NCBI RefSeq assembly: GCF_001705665.1
Contig: NZ_MDHA01000032.1
Location: forward strand, 372,001-436,000
Source of the DNA: Thioclava sp. SK-1
GTDB lineage: Bacteria; Pseudomonadota; Alphaproteobacteria; Rhodobacterales; Rhodobacteraceae
Direction of reading: 5' to 3'
Length of the DNA stretch: 64,000 nucleotides
Under the pieces are notes generated by a model that was not told the DNA's origin, searched no databases, and saw nothing but the letters and a program-made list of their open reading frames with translations. The stretch's first letter is position 1. Each line of letters starts with the position of its first letter. The position numbers and the translations under genes are program-made. Positions 37,664 through 46,286 of the stretch are shown here, piece by piece.

Positions 37664-37672
37664 GGTGACGCG

Positions 37673-37689
37673 GTTAGAATGCTTCTAGA
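37673..37689 (+). promoter_or_regulatory. ICE-like (Irr box) candidate upstream of hemA
   Basis: GTTAGAA-TGC-TTCTAGA matches the iron control element pattern TTTAGAA-N3-TTCTAAA at 12 of 14 defined positions. Irr binds such sites to tie heme synthesis to iron in alphaproteobacteria. The overlapping GCTTCTAGAAGC (37681-37692) is itself a perfect palindrome, so another reading is possible. Confidence 0.4.
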
Positions 37690-37724
37690 AGCTGGGCCAA
37701 GCGGATATAGCAAGGACAATGACA

Positions 37725-38951
37725 ATGAATTACGATAATGCGCTCGATAACGCTCTGGGGCAGCTGCATGATGAAGGTCGCTATCGTGTATTCATTGATA
37801 TTGAACGGGAAAAGGGTGCGTTCCCAAAGGCGGATTGGACCCGGCCGGACGGCACCAAGCAAGAAATCACCATTTGGTGTGGCAATGATTACCTGGGCAT
37901 GGGGCAACATCCTGCCGTTTTGAATGCCATGCATGAGGCGTTGGATGCGACGGGTGCGGGGTCGGGTGGGACGCGCAATATTTCGGGCACTACGGTATAT
38001 CACAACCGGCTTGAAGCCGAGATTGCAGATCTGCATTGCAAGGAAGCGGCGCTGGTGTTTTCATCGGCGTATATCGCCAATGATGCCACGTTGTCGACAT
38101 TGCCGAAGCTGTTTCCGGGGTTAGTGATTTTCTCGGATGAGCTGAACCATGCGTCGATGATCGAAGGCATCCGCCGTAACGGTGGCGCCAAGCGTATCTT
38201 CCGCCACAATGATCTTGCGCATCTTCGCGAATTGCTGGCGGCGGAAGATCCCGCCACGCCCAAATTGATCGCATTCGAGTCCGTCTATTCGATGGATGGC
38301 GATTTCGGTCCGATTTCAGAGATTTGTGATCTGGCAGAAGAATTCGGCGCGCTGACCTATCTTGATGAGGTCCATGCTGTCGGCATGTACGGTGCACGCG
38401 GGGCAGGGATTGCCGAGAAAATCGGTGAGACTCGGATTGATATTTTTAACGGCACTTTGGGTAAGGCCTTCGGGGTTTTTGGCGGTTATATCGCGGCAAG
38501 CGCGAAGATGGTGGATGCCGTGCGCTCTTATGCGCCGGGGTTCATTTTTACGACATCATTGCCGCCAGCGGTTGCGGCCGGGGCTGCCGCTTCGATCGCG
38601 TTTTTGAAGACTGCCGGTGGGCAGCGTCTGCGCGACATGCAGCAAGAGCACGCGAAGGTGCTGAAACTGCGTCTGCGGGCGATGGGTTTGCCCTTTATCG
38701 ATCATGGCAGTCATATTGTGCCAGTGCATGTTGGGAACCCAACGCATTGTAAAGCGTTGTCTGATATGTTGCTGGATGAGTTCGGGGTCTATGTTCAGCC
38801 GATCAATTTCCCGACCGTTCCGCGCGGCACAGAACGTCTGCGTTTCACGCCTTCACCGGTGCATGATGCAAAAGAGATTGACGGTTTGGTTAAAGCGCTC
38901 GACTCGTTGTGGTCGCGCTGTGCGCTGAATCGTGCCGATGCGTGTGCATAA
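37725..38951 (+). CDS. hemA: 5-aminolevulinate synthase (C4 pathway)
   Basis: A 408-residue PLP enzyme condensing glycine and succinyl-CoA to 5-aminolevulinate, the first step to heme and, via uroporphyrinogen III, cobalamin. PLP lysine K247 in NGTLGKAFG; also [15 protein letters not shown], the [12 protein letters not shown] aspartate, and the succinyl-CoA site [16 protein letters not shown] chose the second ATG (37725), eight bases after AAGGA; the first ATG at 37719 is too close. Upstream are an FNR box and two other inverted repeats. Confidence 0.97.
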   Translation: MNYDNALDNALGQLHDEGRYRVFIDIEREKGAFPKADWTRPDGTKQEITIWCGNDYLGMGQHPAVLNAMHEALDATGAGSGGTRNISGTTVYHNRLEAEIADLHCKEAALVFSSAYIANDATLSTLPKLFPGLVIFSDELNHASMIEGIRRNGGAKRIFRHNDLAHLRELLAAEDPATPKLIAFESVYSMDGDFGPISEICDLAEEFGALTYLDEVHAVGMYGARGAGIAEKIGETRIDIFNGTLGKAFGVFGGYIAASAKMVDAVRSYAPGFIFTTSLPPAVAAGAAASIAFLKTAGGQRLRDMQQEHAKVLKLRLRAMGLPFIDHGSHIVPVHVGNPTHCKALSDMLLDEFGVYVQPINFPTVPRGTERLRFTPSPVHDAKEIDGLVKALDSLWSRCALNRADACA

Positions 38952-39061
38952 GTCACAAGTTTGGCTGTAAAGCTCTCTGTCCTGTGATAAACACTTGGTT
39001 AGGTTTAGTGGCGGAAAGTCACGAATCATCTATCACATGTGTTAGGGGCAGGAATTTAGGC

Positions 39062-40330
39062 ATGATCGGACGAAGGAAAATTCCTTCGACGCAACAAGAT
39101 CTTGAACCAAAAGGGTTCGAAGATTTTGAAATGCGTCTTGGCGATCTGATGCGCGGTGAACGGGCGACGATGGCAAAATCCCTTTTGGATGTGCAGCGTG
39201 AGCTGCGCATTAAAGCGGGATATATTGCTGCGATCGAAGCCTGCGACATTACCGCATTCGATGCGCCGTCCTTTGTTGCAGGGTATGTGCGGTCATATGC
39301 GCGCTACCTTAACCTTGATCCCGAATGGGCTTTTGAACGGTTTTGCACTGAATCCGGTTTTGCACCGACGCATGGCATGGCGCCGCAGGCCTCTGGCCCG
39401 CGTCCGCAGCGCCGTCCATCTGAACCGGTCGAGGCGCTGGCCAATCCCAACGCAACATTCGTGCCAAAAACACAAGCTTTCTGGACCCAGATTGAACCGC
39501 GTGCCCTTGGCTCAGTTCTGGTTTTGGCGCTGTTGGCGGGGGGCATCGGCTATGGCGGTTGGTCTGTGTTGCAAGAGGTGCAGCGCGTTCAGCTTGCACC
39601 CGTAGACCAGGTTCCCGGTGTTCTAGCCGAGCTGGATCCGCTTGCAGCTGCGCAAACACCCCAGTTTGATGCGACAGATGGCGATAGCGGTGTGGGCGAC
39701 TTGGCTGCAACCGAAAGCATTGACCGGATTTACCGTCCGGCAACTTTGGATGCGCCTGTATTGATCGCACGTGATGGGCCGATTGCAGCGATAGATCCCA
39801 ATGTAACTGGTGTTCTGGCTGGTTTGCCGGGCATGCAGGGTGCGCAGTCGTCTTCGGTTCAAACTGCGTCTAACGCGCCGAATGTGGATGAAAATGCAAT
39901 CAACAACGCGATTGCCTCTGCTATGGGCGGCGGCGATCCCGCGACACCCGGCGCTGTGCGCACGATGGCGGAAAACGCACCAGAGATTGAAATTCTGGCC
40001 GTTCGCCCATCCTGGGTCCGGGTCAAAAGCGCGGAAGGCGCGACCTTGTTTGAAAAGGTCATGGACGCTGGCGAGCGCTATACATTGCCGCGTCTTGCCC
40101 AGGCGCCAACCCTGCGGACCGGTGAATCGGGTGCGATCTATTTCGCTGTAAACGGCGTTGCGCATGGTCCGGCCGGTGCGAAAGGCGCGGTGACGAAAAA
40201 TATTGCGCTGAGCGCAGAAAACCTGTCGCAAGCATATGCGATGGCAGATCCGCAGGCGGATGCGGCGCTGACATCGATGTTTGCAGTTGCAGATGCAGGG
40301 CAGGCAATTGCTGGCCCGGTTGCGGATTGA
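39062..40330 (+). CDS. RodZ-like HTH membrane protein with DUF4115
   Basis: A 422-residue bitopic protein. A cytoplasmic HTH_25 domain (about 20-95: GDLMRGERATMAKSLLDVQRELRIKAGYI, shown by its ends) precedes a linker, one membrane helix (about 143-165, ALGSVLVLALLAGGIGYGGW) and a long periplasmic part with DUF4115 at the C-terminus (about 300-400, VRPSWVRVKSAEGATLFEKV). In E. coli RodZ links MreB to the wall machinery. ATG 39062 has AGGAATTTA upstream. Followed by ispG, an order seen in many proteobacteria. Confidence 0.87.
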   Translation: MIGRRKIPSTQQDLEPKGFEDFEMRLGDLMRGERATMAKSLLDVQRELRIKAGYIAAIEACDITAFDAPSFVAGYVRSYARYLNLDPEWAFERFCTESGFAPTHGMAPQASGPRPQRRPSEPVEALANPNATFVPKTQAFWTQIEPRALGSVLVLALLAGGIGYGGWSVLQEVQRVQLAPVDQVPGVLAELDPLAAAQTPQFDATDGDSGVGDLAATESIDRIYRPATLDAPVLIARDGPIAAIDPNVTGVLAGLPGMQGAQSSSVQTASNAPNVDENAINNAIASAMGGGDPATPGAVRTMAENAPEIEILAVRPSWVRVKSAEGATLFEKVMDAGERYTLPRLAQAPTLRTGESGAIYFAVNGVAHGPAGAKGAVTKNIALSAENLSQAYAMADPQADAALTSMFAVADAGQAIAGPVAD

Positions 40331-40366
40331 TCCAGAACGGGCAAAAACGTGACCAGATGAAATTTG

Positions 40367-40397
40367 ACAGCCGTTGCTCTTATGCAGCGGCTGTTTT
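40367..40397 (+). terminator. Terminator between rodZ-like gene and ispG
   Basis: ACAGCCGTTGC / GCAGCGGCTGT (40367-40377 with 40384-40394, one G-T pair), loop of six, then TTTT. It lies just before the ispG Shine-Dalgarno, so ispG expression from the upstream promoter would be cut or attenuated. Confidence 0.75.
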
Positions 40398-40441
40398 AGT
40401 TTGCGGTCAAATGCAGGCCACGAGCTTCAAAGGAGTTGCCT

Positions 40442-41572
40442 ATGTCGCTGAACCAAATCCGTCCGTGGCGCAATATTTACCGTCGTAAATCGCGTCAGAT
40501 CATGGTGGGAAACGTTCCGGTTGGGGGCGATGCGCCGATTTCGGTCCAAACTATGACGAATACGGACACGTCTGATGTCCGTGCCACATTGGATCAAATT
40601 ATTCGCGCGGCAGATGTCGGCGCGGATATTGTGCGCGTGTCAACGCCCGATCAAGCTGCCACACAGGCATTGCGCGAAATCTGCCGTGAAAGTCCGGTGC
40701 CGATCGTGGCGGATATCCACTTTCATTACAAACGTGCGATTGAGGCGGCAGAGGCGGGTGCGGCCTGTCTGCGGATCAACCCGGGCAATATTGGTGATGC
40801 CAAACGCGTTAAAGAGGTTGTGCAGGCGGCCAAGGATTATGGGTGCTCTATCCGTATCGGCGTGAATGCTGGATCGTTGGAAAAGCATCTTTTAGAAAAA
40901 TATGGTGAGCCATGCCCCGAAGCGATGGTGGAATCCGGTCTGGATCATATCAAGCTGCTTGAGGATAACGACTTCCACGAATTTAAGATCTCGTGCAAGG
41001 CGTCGGATGTGTTCCTATCTGCTGCCGCATATCAGGCTTTGGCAGATGCGACTGATAAACCGATCCATTTGGGTATTACCGAAGCAGGGGGGCTGACCTC
41101 GGGCACCGTGAAATCGGCCATTGGTTTGGGCAACCTTCTGTGGATGGGCATTGGTGATACGATCCGTGTCAGCCTGTCCGCCGATCCGGTTGAAGAAGTT
41201 AAGGTCGGGTTTGAAATCTTGAAATCACTGGGGTTGCGCACGCGTGGCGTTCAGATCATTTCTTGCCCCTCTTGTGCACGACAGGGGTTTGATGTGATTA
41301 AGACAGTCGAGGCCCTGGAACAGCGTTTGGAGCATATCAAACAGCCTATGTCCTTGTCGATTATCGGCTGTGTCGTGAATGGCCCGGGTGAGGCATTGAT
41401 GACAGATCTGGGCTTTACCGGCGGTGGTGCGGGCTCTGGCATGATTTATATGGCGGGCAAGCAAAGCCATAAGCTTTCCAATGATCAGATGATTGAGCAT
41501 ATCGTTGAATTGGTCGAAAAACGCGCAAGTGAGCTGGAAACAGCTGCCGCCGCCCAAGATGCGGCCGAATAA
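40442..41572 (+). CDS. ispG: 4-hydroxy-3-methylbut-2-en-1-yl diphosphate synthase IspG
   Basis: A 376-residue [4Fe-4S] enzyme of the MEP isoprenoid pathway. TIM-barrel N-terminal domain with [12 protein letters not shown] and [15 protein letters not shown]; cluster cysteines in [12 protein letters not shown] and [14 protein letters not shown] 40442 follows AAAGGAG. As IspG needs an Fe-S cluster, its expression is plausibly iron and redox sensitive. Confidence 0.97.
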   Translation: MSLNQIRPWRNIYRRKSRQIMVGNVPVGGDAPISVQTMTNTDTSDVRATLDQIIRAADVGADIVRVSTPDQAATQALREICRESPVPIVADIHFHYKRAIEAAEAGAACLRINPGNIGDAKRVKEVVQAAKDYGCSIRIGVNAGSLEKHLLEKYGEPCPEAMVESGLDHIKLLEDNDFHEFKISCKASDVFLSAAAYQALADATDKPIHLGITEAGGLTSGTVKSAIGLGNLLWMGIGDTIRVSLSADPVEEVKVGFEILKSLGLRTRGVQIISCPSCARQGFDVIKTVEALEQRLEHIKQPMSLSIIGCVVNGPGEALMTDLGFTGGGAGSGMIYMAGKQSHKLSNDQMIEHIVELVEKRASELETAAAAQDAAE

Positions 41573-41616
41573 GGCGCCGTTACAAAGCGACAGTTTAAGA
41601 ATGATAAGCGATTGAT

Positions 41617-41643
41617 AAGGGGGCGTTTTCGTCCCCTTTCTTT
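41617..41643 (+). terminator. Intrinsic terminator after ispG
   Basis: AAGGGGGCG / CGTCCCCTT (41617-41625 with 41630-41638, one G-T pair), loop TTTT, followed by T, C, TTT. Confidence 0.8.
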
Positions 41644-41792
41644 ATGTGCTTATGCTTTTTGTTCCCCGGTGCTGCTTAAATTTAACGTGACTGCAAGGTG
41701 AACGAATTTTTCGGAACGCAAGCGGTTCAGTCCGGGTTGTCTGCCCACAACCAAGGCGAGACACAGTATTGCTGTCCGCGAAGGAGGATAAG

Positions 41793-42416
41793 ATGTTTAA
41801 GAAAACCACGCTCACCCTAGCCACCATGTCCATGTTTGCTGCTGGCGCAGCATCTGCATTCCCTGCAAAGGTTGATGGTGCGGGCGATTTACTGCGCGGG
41901 CCGGGCGAAGATTATGACGTGGCGATCAGCATTCCTGCTGGTGCACAGGTTGATGTGGACGGCTGCCTGGATGGTGCAACCTGGTGTCAGGCCGAATATA
42001 TGGGCACCATCGGTTGGATGCCTGCAGCCAATGTCGGCATCGATACGGCAAAGGTTCAGACCCTGACTGTGGTTGACACGCATAACAGCGAAAAAGGTGC
42101 TGTTGCGGGCGCGGTCATGGCGGGTGCGGCCGCATCCATCGTGGGCACGCCTGTCGCAGGTATTCTGGCTGCAACAGCTGTTGGTGGCGTTGCAGGTGGC
42201 GCGGTAACACCGCCCAAAGCCGAGGTGATCTCTTATGTAGAATCGCATCCGGTTGAACCGGTCTTCCTAGGTGGTGAGGTAAAAACCGGCATGGCAGTCC
42301 CTGCTGACATCGAGGTGATTCCAGTGCCTGACGCTGATTTTGCCTATCTAAACGTGAATGGTGAAACTGTGATCGTGACTCCAGATAGCAAAGAAATTGT
42401 CTATGTCGTGAATTGA
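41793..42416 (+). CDS. Exported SH3-like/DUF1236 protein
   Basis: A 207-residue envelope protein. Signal peptide MFKKTTLTLATMSMFAAGAASA (cleavage after about residue 22). An SH3-like domain follows (23-85: DLLRGPGEDYDV, GCLDGATWCQAEYMGTIGWM, with a Cys pair that may form a disulfide). Then a Gly/Ala-rich hydrophobic stretch (about 101-140), and a DUF1236-type C-terminus (FAYLNVNGETVIVTPDSKEIVYVV). Bacterial SH3 domains often bind cell wall. AAGGAGGATAAG before ATG 41793. Function unknown. Confidence 0.85.
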   Translation: MFKKTTLTLATMSMFAAGAASAFPAKVDGAGDLLRGPGEDYDVAISIPAGAQVDVDGCLDGATWCQAEYMGTIGWMPAANVGIDTAKVQTLTVVDTHNSEKGAVAGAVMAGAAASIVGTPVAGILAATAVGGVAGGAVTPPKAEVISYVESHPVEPVFLGGEVKTGMAVPADIEVIPVPDADFAYLNVNGETVIVTPDSKEIVYVVN

Positions 42417-42435
42417 TCAACAACAGATTATGTAT

Positions 42436-42465
42436 AAAAGCCGGCACATTGTGCCGGCTTTTTGA
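42436..42465. terminator. Bidirectional terminator
   Basis: AAAAGCCGGCAC / GTGCCGGCTTTT (42436-42447 with 42451-42462), loop ATT, then TT. It serves the DUF1236 gene and the convergent DsbA-family gene. Confidence 0.9.
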
Positions 42466-42504
42466 TGTGTTCTTGTAACTGAGCGGTAGGGTTTAATGCG
42501 CGGC

Positions 42505-43257
42505 TTAGCTGCGCTGATCACTCACAATTTTTGCCATCGTGGCTTCAGGTGCATAGCCGCGCATCAATTCATCACCGATGACAAACGCCGGAGTGCCTGA
42601 AATCTGCAGCCGCTGCGCCAGCTCATAATTTGCTTGCAGCACTTTATCGACGTCATTGCCATTCATCGCGGCCATCACCGGTGCGGCGTCGATATCCTCG
42701 TCTTTGGCCAGCCGTTCCAGACTGTCTTGAGTGATTTCCCCGCGCAGCGCCATCAGTCGATCATGGACCCGCGCATATGGCTCATCACCCGCGACCTGCT
42801 TCACGGCGATGGCGAACCGCGCCGCCAGCTCGGATTGAGGGCCAAGGATCGGGAACTCTTTGACGACAAACCGGATATTACCATCGTTTTCCAGCAGGCC
42901 TTCGACCTCGGCATAGGCTTTTTTGCAATATCCACAGCGGTAATCCATAAACTCTACTACGGTGACATCCCCATCGGGGTTGCCACCGACCCAGCTATGA
43001 TCATCTTCAAAAATGGCCTTGGCGTTTACCGCCACAAGCTGTTGATCCGTTTGGCTTTCTGCCTGTGCCTGGCGCTGTTCCAGCACGTTAATGGCTTCCA
43101 GCAAGGTTTCGGGATGTTCCATCAGATAATCGCGTACTGCCGCGCCGAATTCGGTTTTCTCGGATGTGGTCATATTGGTGATGTCAAACGCGCCAGCAGG
43201 GGCGGCCACAGCCAGACTGGTGGTCATAAACAGCGCGGCCAGTAGGGTACGGGTCAT
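42505..43257 (-). CDS. DsbA family thiol-disulfide oxidoreductase
   Basis: A 250-residue periplasmic thioredoxin-fold protein. Signal peptide (1-23, ending APAGA), an N-terminal helical extension with coiled coil (30-80), then the thioredoxin fold with active site C108-G-Y-C111 and the cis-Pro loop SGTPAFVIGD. The N-terminal extension and CGYC are typical of the ScsC/BdbD-like DsbA group rather than classical DsbA (CPHC). ATG 43257 has AAAGGA upstream. It introduces or isomerises disulfides in exported proteins. Confidence 0.9.
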   Translation of the reverse strand: MTRTLLAALFMTTSLAVAAPAGAFDITNMTTSEKTEFGAAVRDYLMEHPETLLEAINVLEQRQAQAESQTDQQLVAVNAKAIFEDDHSWVGGNPDGDVTVVEFMDYRCGYCKKAYAEVEGLLENDGNIRFVVKEFPILGPQSELAARFAIAVKQVAGDEPYARVHDRLMALRGEITQDSLERLAKDEDIDAAPVMAAMNGNDVDKVLQANYELAQRLQISGTPAFVIGDELMRGYAPEATMAKIVSDQRS

Positions 43258-43390
43258 TGCGGGCGTCCTTTGATGCAAATAATGGTCACTTAGGGCATGT
43301 CGCCTAAACCTGAGCCTTCCGCCCCGCCAGTGCAAGGGGCCGCAGTGGGCTTGGTGTAAAATCGTGCCATGTGGCTGGGGCGGCGTGGCT

Positions 43391-43432
43391 TGACCCTGCG
43401 GCTTTGCGCGCCTATCGCGTCAGGGTCATTTT
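43391..43432 (+). promoter_or_regulatory. Long inverted repeat in the aminotransferase leader
   Basis: TGACCCTG (43391-43398) and CAGGGTCA (43421-43428) are perfect eight-base arms around a GC-rich loop of 22 bases, followed by TTTT. It ends 19 bases before the aminotransferase ATG and resembles an attenuator-type terminator. TTGACC at 43390-43395 could instead be a -35. Confidence 0.35.
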
Positions 43433-43450
43433 AACCGGGGTAGGGCGGAT

Positions 43451-44593
43451 ATGCGGGTTTCTAAACGAGGACAGGTCGCACCATTCATCGCGATGGATGT
43501 GATGAACGCCGCGTCTGAGGCAGAGGCAGCAGGGCGTGACATCGTGCATATGGAGGTCGGCCAGCCTGCCACATCCGCCCCGGCGGGCGCACGACAGGCG
43601 TTGGCACAGGCGTTAGATACGGATGCGATGGGCTACACAATGGCGCTGGGTCTTCCGGCATTGCGTCAGGGCATCGCGGATTTATATGCACGCTGGTACG
43701 GTCTTACCCTGGATCCTGCGCGGGTTGTCGTGACTTCAGGCTCGTCCGGGGCGTTTTTACTGGCATTTACCGCGTTGTTTGATGCGGGCGACAAAGTTGG
43801 CTTGGGCGAGCCGGGCTATCCCAGCTATCGACAGGTTTTGCGCGCCTTGTCGCTGGAACCGGTTGGGATAGTTACCCACGCGCAGGATCGCTATCACCCT
43901 ACGCCCGCGCATCTGACCGAGGATCTGTCCGGGGTGATCCTGGCCTCTCCGGGTAACCCGTCGGGGACGATGCTGGACCGGGATGCGCTTGGTGCCTTGT
44001 TGGGTGCGGCAAAATCCCGCGGTATTTCGGTTGTGTCGGATGAAATTTACCATGGCTTGCACTATGATCAGCGGGCCGTGTCGGCGCTGGAACTTAGCGA
44101 TGACGTCTATGTGGTGAATAGTTTTTCGAAATATTTCTCGATGACGGGATGGCGCGTGGGCTGGATGATCGTGCCGCCCGATCATATCCGCACGGTGGAG
44201 CGGCTGGCCCAACATATGTTTATCTGCGCACCCCATGCCGCGCAGGTGGCCGCCCTTGGGGCGCTGTCCAGCATCGATGAGCTAGAGGCAAATCTGGCGG
44301 TTTATGCAGGCAATCGTCAGGTTATGTTGGACGGTCTGGCCGCGGCGGGTTTTGTCGATATCGCGCCGCCCGATGGTGCATTTTATATCTATGTTGATGT
44401 GGCAAAATTCACGGATGACAGTGTGACATTCGCCCAGGATATTTTGGAACAGGCAGGGGTGGCGGTGACGCCGGGCTGTGATTTCGATCCCGCGCGCGGC
44501 CATCAAACGCTGCGCTTGTCTTACGCGCAATCGCGCCCGCGCATTCAAGAGGGGATGAAGCGGCTGCAACGCTTCATGCAATCCTATCGCTGA
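43451..44593 (+). CDS. Class I/II PLP aminotransferase
   Basis: A 380-residue fold-type I aminotransferase. PLP lysine K227 in VNSFSKYFSMTGWRVGW, phosphate-binding SGSSGAF, NPSG at 169-172, and the substrate carboxylate Arg in TLRLSYAQS. Closest by motif to aspartate/aromatic-type or alanine aminotransferases of subgroup I-gamma; the substrate cannot be read from sequence. No recognisable pathway neighbours. Confidence 0.9.
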   Translation: MRVSKRGQVAPFIAMDVMNAASEAEAAGRDIVHMEVGQPATSAPAGARQALAQALDTDAMGYTMALGLPALRQGIADLYARWYGLTLDPARVVVTSGSSGAFLLAFTALFDAGDKVGLGEPGYPSYRQVLRALSLEPVGIVTHAQDRYHPTPAHLTEDLSGVILASPGNPSGTMLDRDALGALLGAAKSRGISVVSDEIYHGLHYDQRAVSALELSDDVYVVNSFSKYFSMTGWRVGWMIVPPDHIRTVERLAQHMFICAPHAAQVAALGALSSIDELEANLAVYAGNRQVMLDGLAAAGFVDIAPPDGAFYIYVDVAKFTDDSVTFAQDILEQAGVAVTPGCDFDPARGHQTLRLSYAQSRPRIQEGMKRLQRFMQSYR

Positions 44594-44631
44594 ACTTTCC
44601 CGCATGGGGTTTTCGGGTAGTGGGGCGGTGC

Positions 44632-44708
44632 GGGGGCCTAAAGGCCCCCGGCGCGCGCAAGGGGCTCAATGCCGCGCCGCGCGCGCGACTTCCTTGCCGG
44701 GGGGGGGG
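44632..44708. repeat. GC-rich palindromes and G10 tract
   Basis: GGGGGCCT-AA-AGGCCCCC (44632-44649), then alternating GC arms (about 44649-44658 and 44679-44688) and a run of ten G's (44699-44708). It fills most of the 245-base aminotransferase-amiC gap. No T run follows, so it is not a simple terminator. Confidence 0.55.
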
Positions 44709-44838
44709 CGCCGGGCTTGTGCGTCAATCCACGCGGATCATGAACTTGCGCTTTATCGGATCGGCCAATCAAGGTAGCATTGCGCCAATACAACGACAGC
44801 CGTGACACTACGCGGCGGGCAAATCGCATGAGGCACCG

Positions 44839-46062
44839 ATGATACGACAGCTACAGCGCCTGATTTGGGCCGCCGTTTCGCTTTTGATGTTTGCAGTTTG
44901 CGCACAGGCGCAAACCGGTCTGTCTGCACTTGCGCAGCTTGACCCCGCCCGCACCACCATCACGGGCAATGCCGAACGCACGCAGATTTCCATTGGCCTG
45001 TCGCAGCCAATACCGTTCAAGGCCTATCTGCTGGACAATCCGCCTCGATTGGTTGTGGATTTCCGAGAGCTGGACTTCGGCAACGCAAACCCTAAGGATT
45101 TTCTGGGCCAAGGCGGTGTTGCTGCATTGCGGTGGGGGCCGTTCCAGCCCGGTTGGTCGCGGCTTGTGGCGGAATTGCCCGGCCCGGTGACCATCACTCA
45201 GGCTGTGCAGCTGACACAAGATCAACCGCAGATTCGTATTGATCTTGCCACCGCTGACCCGGCCGATTTTATGCCCCGCGCAGGGGCTGCCCATTCCGCC
45301 TTGCACAACCTGCCACAGCCCGCGCAAACGGATCCTTCTGCCACGCGGCAGGACGGATCGCGCCCTTTGCGCATTGTTCTGGACCCCGGTCATGGTGGGT
45401 TAGATCCCGGAGCCGAGGCTGCTGGCACCTCTGAGGCAGTTCTGGTCTTGACCTTTGCGCGCGACCTGAAAGAGGCCCTGACCCGGGCCGGGAATGAGGT
45501 TGTGATGACGCGTTCTGAAAATGTCTTCGTGCCGCTGGAAACCCGGATGACCGTCGCGCGTGCGTCGGGTGCGGATCTGTTTTTATCGCTGCATGCCGAT
45601 GCGCTGGAAAGCGGGATTGCGACTGGTGCGACCGTATATCTGTTCGACGGCAATGCCAGCGATGCAGCGTCGCAAAAGCTGGCGGAGCGCCATGACCGTG
45701 CCGATCTTTTGGCAGGTGTGGACCTGGAGGGGCAGGGCGACCGTGTGGCCCATGTGCTGATGGATCTGGCGCGCGCCGAGACACAGCCGCGCACCGTACG
45801 GCTGTCACAGGTGATGGCGGGCGCGATCCGCTCTGCCGGGATCAAGATGCACAAACATCCGGTGCAAGGGGCAAATTTCTCGGTGCTGCGTTCGCCTGAT
45901 ATTCCGTCATTGCTGATCGAGCTGGGCTTTATGTCGTCCAAAGCGGATCGCGATCGGCTGCTGGATGCAGACTGGCGCAAGCAAATGGCGCAGGCCATCG
46001 TGGCGGGTGTGCAGGCTTGGGCGCAAGGTGACGCGGCCGAAGCCCGCCTGCTACGGCAGTAG
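44839..46062 (+). CDS. amiC: N-acetylmuramoyl-L-alanine amidase, AMIN + Amidase_3
   Basis: A 407-residue periplasmic zinc amidase that splits daughter-cell walls. Signal peptide 1-24 (ends VCAQAQ), AMIN targeting domain (about 35-135), Amidase_3 (about 175-395) with zinc ligands in VLDPGHGGLDPG and LFLSLHADA, and the catalytic Glu in LLIELGFMSS. The long helix that blocks the active site in EnvC/NlpD-activated amidases appears present (about 270-320). It sits upstream of mrcA and prfB, the standard order in this group. Confidence 0.94.
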   Translation: MIRQLQRLIWAAVSLLMFAVCAQAQTGLSALAQLDPARTTITGNAERTQISIGLSQPIPFKAYLLDNPPRLVVDFRELDFGNANPKDFLGQGGVAALRWGPFQPGWSRLVAELPGPVTITQAVQLTQDQPQIRIDLATADPADFMPRAGAAHSALHNLPQPAQTDPSATRQDGSRPLRIVLDPGHGGLDPGAEAAGTSEAVLVLTFARDLKEALTRAGNEVVMTRSENVFVPLETRMTVARASGADLFLSLHADALESGIATGATVYLFDGNASDAASQKLAERHDRADLLAGVDLEGQGDRVAHVLMDLARAETQPRTVRLSQVMAGAIRSAGIKMHKHPVQGANFSVLRSPDIPSLLIELGFMSSKADRDRLLDADWRKQMAQAIVAGVQAWAQGDAAEARLLRQ

Positions 46063-46210
46063 CCCAACAGATTCGCCCCGGCTGCATTCCGGCAAGGACA
46101 TGACACGGATGTGACCGCCACCACCATGTGTTTTCAACAATATCGGCTCAATTTTCCGCTATTATAGGCAAGACATGGCCTTGTGCGGCCTGTCACACTC
46201 AGATCTTGTT

Positions 46211-46239
46211 TTGACCGTGCCGGGCCAGCGGGTTATAGG
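46211..46239 (+). promoter_or_regulatory. Sigma-70 promoter for mrcA
   Basis: TTGACC (46211-46216), exactly 17 bases, then TATAGG (46234-46239). This is the best sigma-70 match I saw in the window, 47 bases before the mrcA start. Confidence 0.6.
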
Positions 46240-46286
46240 CTCGTGCAACTGTGCGAGGGCGCTGGGGCCCTCATGAGGAGACGCTA

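Noticed and set aside
41713-41738. GGAAC ... GTT resembling an EcfG-type general stress promoter before the DUF1236 gene
   Set aside because: The spacing is 18 bases rather than 16-17 and the rest of the -10 does not fit; the EcfG/PhyR system is also not typical of this order.
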